From the NCBI RefSeq assembly GCF_000186865.1, contig NW_008705590.1, positions 199,534 through 263,533 of the forward strand: 64,000 nucleotides of DNA. Direction: 5' to 3'. The notes beneath the pieces are model-generated. The model had not been told where the DNA came from. It ran no database searches and worked only from the letters and a program-made list of their open reading frames with translations. The first letter of the stretch is position 1. Each line of letters opens with the position of its first letter. The position numbers and the translations under genes were made by a program. This document shows, one piece after another, positions 42,201 to 48,236 of the stretch. This DNA comes from Aureococcus anophagefferens. Its lineage: Eukaryota > Sar > Pelagophyceae > Pelagomonadales > Pelagomonadaceae.

Positions 42201-43489
42201 CGACCACATCGAGACGTTGGTGTCCCAGCTCGCGACGGCCCAGGCCGAGCTCGCCGCGCGGCCACCGGCCGCGGGCGCGGCGCCGGCTCCCGCGCAACCG
42301 CCGACGTACCAGGACGCCGAGGACCCGCGGCCGCCAGGGCAGCAAAATGGTGATTCAACGTCGCTTCAACGTGAGTGTTCCGCGCGCGCGCGTTTCGGAA
42401 ACAGCACCCACGCTTCGAGGCCGTTCCGAGAGATGATCGCTCGTCCAAAAATCAGCCGAAACGAGCGAAAAACGACCGAGATAGGAGCTTTGAAGTTGGG
42501 AATTTCGCACCCTTTTGCTGCCCAGGCGGCCCCAGCCCGCGCTCGTCGCCGTCGACGCGGCGGACCTGAGCGCGGGCAAGCGCAAGCGCTTCGAGTTCGG
42601 CGAGAAGCTCCTGGCCATGCTCGGCGTCGGCGACTCGCTGTCCCTGAAGGTCGCGGAGAGCCTGCCGCCGAACGGTCTCCGGGGCAACGCGTTCCGCAAC
42701 TCCTACGCCTACGACCCGGAGCGCGCCGAGCTCCACCTCCACCTCAAGCGCCTCGGCACCTTTGGGGACGTGAGCCTCGTGCTCCTCCACGCCGTGTCCC
42801 ACATCAAGGCCAACGCGGCGGACCTGGGAGACGACAGCTCCCCGGCGTTCGTCGCGGAATTCCACCGCAACTTCAAGGTCGTCACGGGCGAGCTCGCCAA
42901 GGCCGAGGCCGCGGCGGAGACCAAGGCCGCCGCGCCTTCGGCGCCCGCGGCGGCGGCCCCGGCGACGCCGCGGACCGCGGCCGCGCGCGCGGCCGCCGCA
43001 CCGCCCGCGGCGCTCCCCGCGGCCGCGGCCGCGGCCGCGCCCCACTTCGCGCCCGTGGCCCTCAACGACCGCCTCGCGCAGTACGCGGCGGCGGCGAACA
43101 ACGCGGACTTTGGCGCGCTCATGGAGCGCTACGCCGCGGAGGCGGACAAGCCCGAGAATACGGTGTCCAAGCTCGAGGCCGCGGAGCAGTCGAGCGAGCG
43201 CCAGCTCGAGGACGAGCGCGCGGCCGCCGCGGCCAAGGAGAAGGACGACCTCAAGCGCCGCATCGCCGAGCGCCGCGCGCGCGCCGCCGGCGGCTCGCCC
43301 GCCAAGGCCCAGGCGACCGTCGACGTCGCGCCCGCGGACCACGCCGCCGTGCCCGCGGCGCGCGCGACGCTGACCCGGGCCCAGGAGTCGAGCTACGCGC
43401 TCGACGCCGCCCACGCCCAGGCCGCGGCCAAGGAGAAGGACGACCTCAAGCGCCGCATCGCCGAGCGCCGCGCGCGCAAGGGGGCGTAA
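24266..43489 (+). CDS. Giant type-I membrane protein: Cys-rich repeat ectodomain, one TM helix, long coiled-coil tail
   Basis: Nine exons, ~5,900 residues: 24266-36621, 36708-36952, 37005-~37355, 37571-37744, 37945ish-38447, 38659-39199, 39397-40073, 40275-42326, 42526-43489; phases agree at the introner junctions, while the introns near 36.6-37.9 kb are less certain. A signal peptide (MARPRPTTLLLVLALHRARA) precedes ~2,000 residues of GCC2/GCC3-type (TNFR/ephrin-receptor-like) Cys-rich modules such as CPPGTESKARGL and FYCPGGD, with many N-glycosylation sequons. A small beta-rich region follows, then one TM helix near residue 2225 (LGGLLGGLSLMIFGVIGAIYYF) and a basic stop-transfer. The cytosolic ~3,650 residues are Ala/Glu/Lys/Asp-rich coiled coil built from ~90-119-residue repeats (KARLEARRKRA). 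The frame shifts once near 27925. Probably a surface or cell-covering protein linked to an internal scaffold (inference). Confidence 0.82.
24330..27900 (+). repeat. ~650 bp tandem repeats of the Cys-rich ectodomain
   Basis: About five and a half copies of a ~217-residue unit. Each starts with a (V/I)CPxGHYC-like block near 24345, 25008, 25652, 26301, 26961 and 27645. Within a unit the order is fixed: CPPGT + ARGL block, FYCPGGD block, GHYCAGGD block, GTY/N-T-G block, CP-T-YG block, N-x-T sequon, PC-GYYC, and TPGDGE/GETC. Units 2-5 are most alike, with EEGSIAPTQCPPGT repeated nearly verbatim, which points to recent in-gene duplication. Confidence 0.88.
27915..27930 (+). other. Apparent one-base frameshift in the giant gene
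   Basis: Upstream the Cys-rich repeats read in one frame to VAGTYGP; from ACCGAGAATCTC onward they continue as TENLAACPACPAGYWC in the frame one base earlier. No GT-AG or GC-AG pair of plausible size fits the change of frame, and the repeat consensus continues with no residues missing. A single-base deletion, real or an assembly error, is the simplest explanation. Confidence 0.8.
36622..36707 (+). other. Intron of the giant gene (86 bp)
   Basis: Phase 0, GT donor and TAG acceptor; it contains in-frame stops. It carries an internal direct repeat GACAACTCCATCT near both ends. It lacks the introner ends and target duplication. A GC donor at 36610, also phase 0, is an alternative. Confidence 0.6.
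36953..37004 (+). other. Intron of the giant gene (52 bp)
   Basis: Donor GTACGT, acceptor GCGCAG, phase 2 on both sides; splicing gives AAAEKLATALAAE. One of several minimal introns (44-57 bp) in the window. Confidence 0.65.
37356..37570 (+). other. Intron with tRNA-like sequence and 29 bp tandem repeat
   Basis: This interval interrupts the coiled-coil frame with uncharacteristic sequence; the acceptor is CCCCGCAG at 37570 and the donor is either GC at 37356 or GT at 37374, both phase 2. It contains TCGAGGTGGTAGAG (37391-37404, box-A-like) and a perfect pol III box B, GGTTCGAATCC (37430-37440), at normal tRNA spacing, plus a possible 4-5 bp anticodon stem. The T stem is imperfect, so this is a tRNA relic or SINE-like piece, not a functional tRNA. 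Two perfect 29 bp copies follow (37441-37469 and 37470-37498), and a second box-B-like GGTTCGAACCG lies near 37510. Confidence 0.55.
37745..37943 (+). other. Probable intron of the giant gene (199 bp), possibly a decayed introner
   Basis: Phase 2 on both sides with a GT donor and TAG acceptor. The length is close to the 200 bp introners and the flanks are partly duplicated (GTCCGTGA / GTCCGGGT). The interior shows no introner family sequence. An alternative pairing, 37743 with 37959 (phase 0), also keeps the frame. Confidence 0.5.
38448..38658 (+). mobile_element. Introner, family 2 (211 bp)
   Basis: Phase 2, GC donor from the perfect 8 bp duplication GCTCGAGG. Terminal inverted repeat CTGTGTGGAAATCAA at both ends; the copy at 21341 has C instead of G at the eighth base, also at both ends. 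Splicing gives AAELEDLGVAG in the coiled-coil tail. Same length and internal order as the other family-2 copy. Confidence 0.95.
39200..39396 (+). mobile_element. Introner, family 1 (197 bp, forward orientation)
   Basis: Phase 0, GC donor. The right flank is GCGTCGAA while the left keeps GCGAA, as if three bases of the left duplication had been lost; restoring them would give the 200 bp family length. The interior matches 22359-22558 closely. Splicing gives EKAASKREAIL. Confidence 0.9.
40074..40274 (+). mobile_element. Introner, family 1 (201 bp, reverse orientation)
   Basis: Phase 2, GT donor from the perfect 8 bp duplication GTCGATGA; ends CAGGGCAGGACAA and TTGTCCTGCCCAG. Reverse interior orientation. 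Splicing gives RSRRSSMNKKLQE. Confidence 0.95.
42327..42525 (+). mobile_element. Introner, family 1 (199 bp, forward orientation)
   Basis: Phase 2, GC donor. Duplication GCGGCCGC/GCGGCCCC with one mismatch. Ends CAGGGCAGCAAAA and TTTTGCTGCCCAG. Splicing joins DPRP to a conserved-looking segment beginning RPQPALVAVDAADLS. Confidence 0.95.
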
Positions 43490-43558
43490 GGGGGTTTTGG
43501 TGTTGTCGTATGATATGCTTCTCCATGAGAAAACCACCCTCCATTAGACCACAGGAAT

Positions 43559-44287
43559 TTACGCCGCCTTCTGGTCCTCGGCGATGGCCGCCGCGATGCT
43601 CCCGAAGAACGAGTCCTCGAACGCGGCCTCGGGCGCGGGCGCGCCCGCGGCGGCGACGGCGTCGCGGACCGTCGCGTCGACGAGGTCGAGCAGGCCCGGC
43701 GCGGCGCCCGTGATGGGCGTCATGACGGCCCGCACGCCCGGGTGCTTGGCCTTGGCCGCCTCGAGCAGCTCCGGCACGTCCTCCGTCGCGTGCCTTCCGG
43801 GGCTCAGGAAGAACGGGTGGCAGACGACCAGATCGCAGCCCTGGGCGACGAGCGCGTCGAAGGCCTCCTCGATGCTCGGGCTCGCCAGCTCCATGTGCGC
43901 CGGCGCGACGACCCAGTCCGGCTTCGCGTGCGACTCGGCGTAGGCCGCGCAGAGCGTTATCAATCGCTCGTTCGCGGCCTCGCGCTTCGACCCGTGGTCG
44001 ACGACCATGACGCCGACGCGCGCCGTCGACGCCTCGTAGGCCATGGGCGACACGCGCGGGTCGATGTCGAAGTCCGCCGCGGGCGGCTCCGAGGCCGCGA
44101 AGGGCTCGCCGTCGAGGCCCAGGCCGTCGGCGAGGTCCATGAGGCGCGCCATGGGGTTCGTGAGGTCGTCGCCGCCGCCGCCCGTCGGCGGCTCGAGCGC
44201 GCGCGCGACGGCGCGCAGGCGCGGCGCGCGGCGCGGCGCGTAGCCCGCCGCGGGTGTCACCACGAGGAGGAGAGCGAGAGGCACCAT
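43559..44287 (-). CDS. CbiX/SirB-like sirohydrochlorin ferrochelatase, plastid-targeted
   Basis: A 242-residue protein. The start codon at 44287 opens a signal peptide (MVPLALLLVVTPAAGYAPRR) with an aromatic-Ala-Pro cleavage site, followed by an Arg-rich transit-like region. The CbiX-type chelatase domain begins at about residue 88 with VGVMVVDHGSKREAANERL, whose His is the expected metal-inserting residue, and continues with APAHMELASPSIEEAFDALV and DLVVCHPFFLSPGRHATEDV, which has a second conserved His. SirB inserts Fe2+ into sirohydrochlorin for siroheme, the cofactor of plastid nitrite and sulfite reductases. Only one domain is present, as in the short plant/bacterial forms. Confidence 0.85.
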   Translation of the reverse strand: MVPLALLLVVTPAAGYAPRRAPRLRAVARALEPPTGGGGDDLTNPMARLMDLADGLGLDGEPFAASEPPAADFDIDPRVSPMAYEASTARVGVMVVDHGSKREAANERLITLCAAYAESHAKPDWVVAPAHMELASPSIEEAFDALVAQGCDLVVCHPFFLSPGRHATEDVPELLEAAKAKHPGVRAVMTPITGAAPGLLDLVDATVRDAVAAAGAPAPEAAFEDSFFGSIAAAIAEDQKAA

Positions 44288-44415
44288 CGCGCCACAGAAA
44301 GTGCTCGGCACAGATCGTGCACTGATTGCACAGCCTGCGCCTCGGGCACGTCGACACCGCGCAGTGCGTCACAAGGCCCGGCCGGGCTTACAAACGGGCC
44401 GGGGAAGGTGGGCGG

Positions 44416-45648
44416 TCAGGAGGACTTGACGCGCGCGAGGATCTCGCAGAGCGTGCGCACGTGGTGCGGGTCGTCCGCGGCCTGGATCGCGTCGGAGAGC
44501 GCCGCGGCGAGGGCGCCGGGGTCGCCGGCCTCGAGGAGCTTCGGCGCCTTCTTCGGCGGCGGCTTCTTCGCGCCGCCGTTCGCGCCGACCTTGGCCCGGC
44601 GGACGTCGCGGACGACGACGCGGCGCGCGGCCCCGCCGGACGTCGGCGGCGGCGGCATGAGCGCGGGCCGCGCCGGCGGCGTGCGCGCCGCCGTCGGCGC
44701 GCGCCGCGGCGGCGGCGGCGGCGTCTTCGCGCGCGGCGGCACGCCCGCCGCGCCGGGCCGCACCCCCAGCGACGCGACGCGCGGCACGAGGGGCTGCTTC
44801 GCGGCGCGCGCGGGCCGCTTCGACGCGTCGGGCGGCGGCGGCGGCGGCGCGTCGACGAGCGCGCGCGACGCCGACGAGGAGAAGGGCGGCGCCTTCTTTT
44901 GGGGCTTCTCCGCGGACGCGGGCTTCCGTTGGGGCGGCGGCGGCGCCGCGGCGGCCGCGGCGGCGCGCGCGGCGACGCGCCGCGGCACCTTGCGCGCCCG
45001 CGGCGCCGCCGGGGACTTGGCCTGGGCCCGCGCGGCGCGCGCCAGCGCCGCGGTGTCGGCGTCGCCGCCGTTCCGCAGGCTCAGCTCGAGCGCGCTGTCG
45101 AGGCTCTCGTTGCGGAGCTCGAGCTGGACGACGCGCGCCGACGTGAGCGCCAAACGCTCCTCGAGGGCCGCGCAGAGCGCCGACTGGTCCTCGCCGTCGC
45201 CCTCCAAAGCGGCGACGCGGCGGAGCTCGCCGTCGCGCGCGTCGAGCGCGTTGTCCAGCTTCGCCGTCGCCACGCTCAGCTGGCGCGCGAGCTCGTCGCA
45301 GCGCGCCCGCAGGCCCGCGCACTCGTCGGCGAGCGCCGTGCGCTGCACGTCCGCGGCCTCGAGGCGCCGCCGGAGGTCGTCGGCCTCCCGCTCGAGCTCT
45401 CTTTCTCGAAACGCGTGCGACCGCTGCACGTCTTCCAGCTTCTGGGACGCGACCTCGCGCTCCTGGGCGCTCGACGCGCTCGAGATCTCGAACTGCAAAC
45501 GGAGCTCGCTCGCTTCGACGAGCGCCGACGACCGCTCCTTCTCGAGGCGGCCGATCTTCGACTGCAAAGCTCTGAGTGCTTGGAGCGCCGCCTTGGTCGA
45601 CCCCGCGGCGGCCTGAGCCGGCGACGGCGGCGGCGCGCCGTCGGCCAT
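44416..45648 (-). CDS. CEP57-like coiled-coil protein
   Basis: A 410-residue single-exon protein. Residues ~18-200 are a continuous coiled coil. Its start, KAALQALRALQSKIGRLEKE, resembles the centrosome-localisation domain of CEP57/translokin (a pattern of L-x-x-L-x-x-K-I-x-x-L-E). The middle is Pro/Ala/Arg-rich and disordered. A repeated KKPPPKKAPK motif precedes a short helical C-terminus (HHVRTLCEILARVKSS). If correct it would be a second centrosome/basal-body gene in the window, with the CEP104-like protein. The coiled-coil similarity alone is weak evidence. Confidence 0.5.
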   Translation of the reverse strand: MADGAPPPSPAQAAAGSTKAALQALRALQSKIGRLEKERSSALVEASELRLQFEISSASSAQEREVASQKLEDVQRSHAFRERELEREADDLRRRLEAADVQRTALADECAGLRARCDELARQLSVATAKLDNALDARDGELRRVAALEGDGEDQSALCAALEERLALTSARVVQLELRNESLDSALELSLRNGGDADTAALARAARAQAKSPAAPRARKVPRRVAARAAAAAAAPPPPQRKPASAEKPQKKAPPFSSSASRALVDAPPPPPPDASKRPARAAKQPLVPRVASLGVRPGAAGVPPRAKTPPPPPRRAPTAARTPPARPALMPPPPTSGGAARRVVVRDVRRAKVGANGGAKKPPPKKAPKLLEAGDPGALAAALSDAIQAADDPHHVRTLCEILARVKSS

Positions 45649-45757
45649 GGTGCTTCTGCTGCTGCGGACGCGGCTGGGCGGGTCGCACGACCTGTTCGTC
45701 CGCGCCGGCGCCAACAGTGGTCGAGCTTGATTTGCCCGCCTCGCTTCACGAAGGCTA

Positions 45758-45860
45758 AATTGCCACAACTTGGCCCACAAGGACTTCAACGTGAAGTTCA
45801 CCATGCTGAGGGCTAAATTGCGCTAAGGGCTTCATGGTGAAGTTCACCAGGCTGAGAGGC
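45758..45860. repeat. Imperfect tandem duplication upstream of the CEP57-like gene
   Basis: Two ~45 bp copies share GCTAAATTGC, then AAGG-CTTC and GTGAAGTTCACCA-GCTGAG. The first copy contains CTTCAACGTGA, the same 11-mer found inside family-1 introners. It lies in the 228 bp between the CEP57-like start and the XRN stop. Confidence 0.75.
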
Positions 45861-45876
45861 TCGGAAAACCCACCTT

Positions 45877-48162
45877 TTAAGAAGGCGACGGCCCCGCGAC
45901 GCGGCGCGCGCGGCGCGGCTTCGCGTCCGGCCGCCGGCGCGCCGGGTGGCGCGGCGGCCGCCGGAACGCCGTGTGGAACTTGCGCGCGCGGAGGTCGCGG
46001 TTCGTGCGCTGCCGCGCGACGGCCGACTCGACGACGTCGCCGCGCGACGCCGGGCCCTCGTCGAGGTCCGTGTCGCTGCGCACGAGGATGCGGGGCGCCG
46101 CGGGCAGGGGCCGGCGGTACCGCGGCGCGCTTGGCGGCGCGTTCGGCCGCGGCGGCGGGTGCCGGCTCGCCTCGTCGCCGTAGGTCCGCCGGTACGTCGT
46201 CCAGGACCGCTGGTCGCCGCCGCCCAGGACGGCGTTGGCCACGTTGAGCGTGCGCGCGACGGCCGTGAGGTAGCTCAGGTCGTCGGCGTCGACGCCCGCG
46301 GCGCGCGCCTCGCACAGATGCGCGTGGAGCGGCTGCAAATTTTCCGGCAGGAGGCGCGTCGTCGCCGCGGGCATGACCGCGCAGCAGTGCACGTCGGCGC
46401 TCAGCGGCTCCGGCGCCCCTGCGACGGCGGGCTTCGCCGGCGCGTGGCCGTCGCGGAAGAGGCGCGCGAGGTCCCGCGCGGACGGCGCGCGCCCCGCGTA
46501 GCGGAACGCGCCGTCGTCCGTGGCGCCCCGGACGTACATGTCGAGGGACCAGGCGAGGCCCTCGACGTAGCGCGCCGCGTCCGGCGCGGCGGGGGTCTTC
46601 CGTCGCTCCGCGCCGTCGGCGGCCCGCGTCTTCGCCCCAAAGGCCGCGTCGTGGAGCAGCGAGGCCGCCTTGGCCTTCGCGGCCTTCTTCGTCGCCGCCG
46701 CGGCGGACGCGTCCAGCACCCTGTCGTCCCCGCAGAGCTCCAGGGACGCGACGCAGGTCCAGAGCCGCGCCTCCGCCGGCGACGCGCCCTTGAAGCCGAA
46801 CTCGAAGGCCACGTCGCCGACCGCGTCCCGGAGTCGGGGCACGGGCCCGGCGCCCGCGTCGCTGTCGTCGAGGCCCAGCGACCGCAGCACCTTCGCCGCG
46901 GCGAGGCGCCGCGCGGCGAGCTTCGAGGACGCCGTCGCCACGCCCTCGTAGCCCGCGACGGCGCAGGTCCAGGACGAGCCCTTGCCGCCCGCCGCCTGCG
47001 AGAATTCGAACGTGAGATTCGCGATGGCCCGCTTGTCCGCGAGCTCGTTGAGGCTTCGCAGGTCGTCCGTCGACGGCGCGGGCTTCGACGGCGTGTTTGG
47101 CGCCGTCGCGCTCCGGAGCGACGCCAGCGTGGCGAAGAACGAAGCGGCGAAGTCGGCCCGCCACTCGGACCGGTCGGCGCCGTAGGCGAAGAAGTGCGCC
47201 TCGTCGCCCGCGTCGCCGCCGAAGGCCAGCTTCGTCTTTTCGTAGGCCCGCAGGCAGCGCTCGAAGGACCCGAACCTCAAGCGCGGCACGTAGTCGTTGC
47301 CCTGGAGGAGCAGTAATACCAGAACGTCGTCGCGCGTTTTGCGGACGGCCGCCGACGGGAAGCGCCTCGCGAGCTCGCGCGCGAGCTGCCACGACGACAC
47401 GACGCCATACGTCGGCCGCTCCAGGGGCCGCAACACAAAAGGCTCCAACAGGCGCTCGTCGGACCCGAACTGGAGCGCGGCCAAAGATTGGAGGACCACG
47501 TCCGCGTCGCCCGACACCACCGCCGCGGTCCCTCTCACCCCCGCGCGCCGGAGCCACTCGACGAGCTTGAGCTCGCCCTCGCCGCCGTGGCGCACGCACG
47601 AAACATACGCCGTCACGTTCGCCAGCGAGTCGCGCCGCGCCAACCTGCTCGCCGCGTAGTGTTCCACCGCCTCCGAAACGAAATCCATGAACGCGGTGCC
47701 CGGCGTGATGAGCAGCGGCGACACGCCGTCGGGGACGCCGGACTTGGCCACGGCGGCCTCGCGCCGCCGGCGCTGCGTGACGATCTTGGCGATGGGCGCC
47801 GCGCCGTCGAGCGCGAGCACGAGGGACGTCGTCGGGCGCGCGACGCGAAGCACGCCGTCGAGCGCGACGAAGAGGCGCTTCACCGCGTCCTCCTCGTCTT
47901 TGGCGCGGCGCGTCGACGTGTGCACGAACTGGTTCACGTCGATGAGCACGTGGTCGAAGGTGCCCTTGGCCGGCGGGCACTGCACGACCTGGCAGGCGTC
48001 GCGGCCCAGCCAGGACTCGGCGAAGAACTGGCCGAAGCCCGCGATGCCGGAGACGGCCGTCGGCGGATGGAGCGTGCGCGACGGCGGCGCGAAGCCGACG
48101 GCGAGGCCCGCGGCCAGCGCCAGCAGCAGCGCGGCGCGCTGCGCCAGAGAAGACGAAGCCAT
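45877..48162 (-). CDS. Plastid-type XRN 5'-3' exoribonuclease with two dsRNA-binding domains
   Basis: A 761-residue single-exon protein. The presequence is a signal peptide ending at LAVGFAPPSRT, a good heterokont plastid site (Phe after the cleavage point). The XRN N-terminal nuclease follows: VLIDVNQFVHTSTR (~75), VLALDGAAPIAKIVTQRRRR, VVSGDADVVLQSLAAL (~219) and LLLQGNDYVPRLRF (~287), carrying the expected acidic metal ligands. Unlike XRN1/2/RAT1, it then has two dsRBD-like modules, ~371-431 (NELADKRAIANLTFEF) and ~445-503 (RDAVGDVAFEFGFKG), each ending in the Ala/Lys-rich helix. The tail is basic and Pro/Arg-rich. Inference: a 5'-3' exonuclease acting on structured organellar RNA. Confidence 0.8.
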   Translation of the reverse strand: MASSSLAQRAALLLALAAGLAVGFAPPSRTLHPPTAVSGIAGFGQFFAESWLGRDACQVVQCPPAKGTFDHVLIDVNQFVHTSTRRAKDEEDAVKRLFVALDGVLRVARPTTSLVLALDGAAPIAKIVTQRRRREAAVAKSGVPDGVSPLLITPGTAFMDFVSEAVEHYAASRLARRDSLANVTAYVSCVRHGGEGELKLVEWLRRAGVRGTAAVVSGDADVVLQSLAALQFGSDERLLEPFVLRPLERPTYGVVSSWQLARELARRFPSAAVRKTRDDVLVLLLLQGNDYVPRLRFGSFERCLRAYEKTKLAFGGDAGDEAHFFAYGADRSEWRADFAASFFATLASLRSATAPNTPSKPAPSTDDLRSLNELADKRAIANLTFEFSQAAGGKGSSWTCAVAGYEGVATASSKLAARRLAAAKVLRSLGLDDSDAGAGPVPRLRDAVGDVAFEFGFKGASPAEARLWTCVASLELCGDDRVLDASAAAATKKAAKAKAASLLHDAAFGAKTRAADGAERRKTPAAPDAARYVEGLAWSLDMYVRGATDDGAFRYAGRAPSARDLARLFRDGHAPAKPAVAGAPEPLSADVHCCAVMPAATTRLLPENLQPLHAHLCEARAAGVDADDLSYLTAVARTLNVANAVLGGGDQRSWTTYRRTYGDEASRHPPPRPNAPPSAPRYRRPLPAAPRILVRSDTDLDEGPASRGDVVESAVARQRTNRDLRARKFHTAFRRPPRHPARRRPDAKPRRARRVAGPSPS

Positions 48163-48236
48163 CGACGCGACGGACTGCAACTTAGAGCCCGCTCTTCAAC
48201 AACGAGCATTTTGCGAGGTGCGGGATCCGCTGCGCG
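48163..48236. promoter_or_regulatory. Bidirectional promoter between XRN and dioxygenase-sulfotransferase genes
   Basis: Only 74 bp separate two divergent start codons, so both promoters must lie here or overlap the coding sequences. It contains CTTCAACAACGAGCATTTTG, an AT-richer island with the TTCAAC element seen at several other gene starts in the window. Confidence 0.5.

Noticed and set aside
20400..42530. Family-1/2 repeats as group II introns, retroelement LTRs or a virus
   Set aside because: No reverse transcriptase, no group II domain structure and no LTR-type ends. Short size, inverted ends and 8 bp duplications fit nonautonomous DNA transposons acting as spliceosomal introns.
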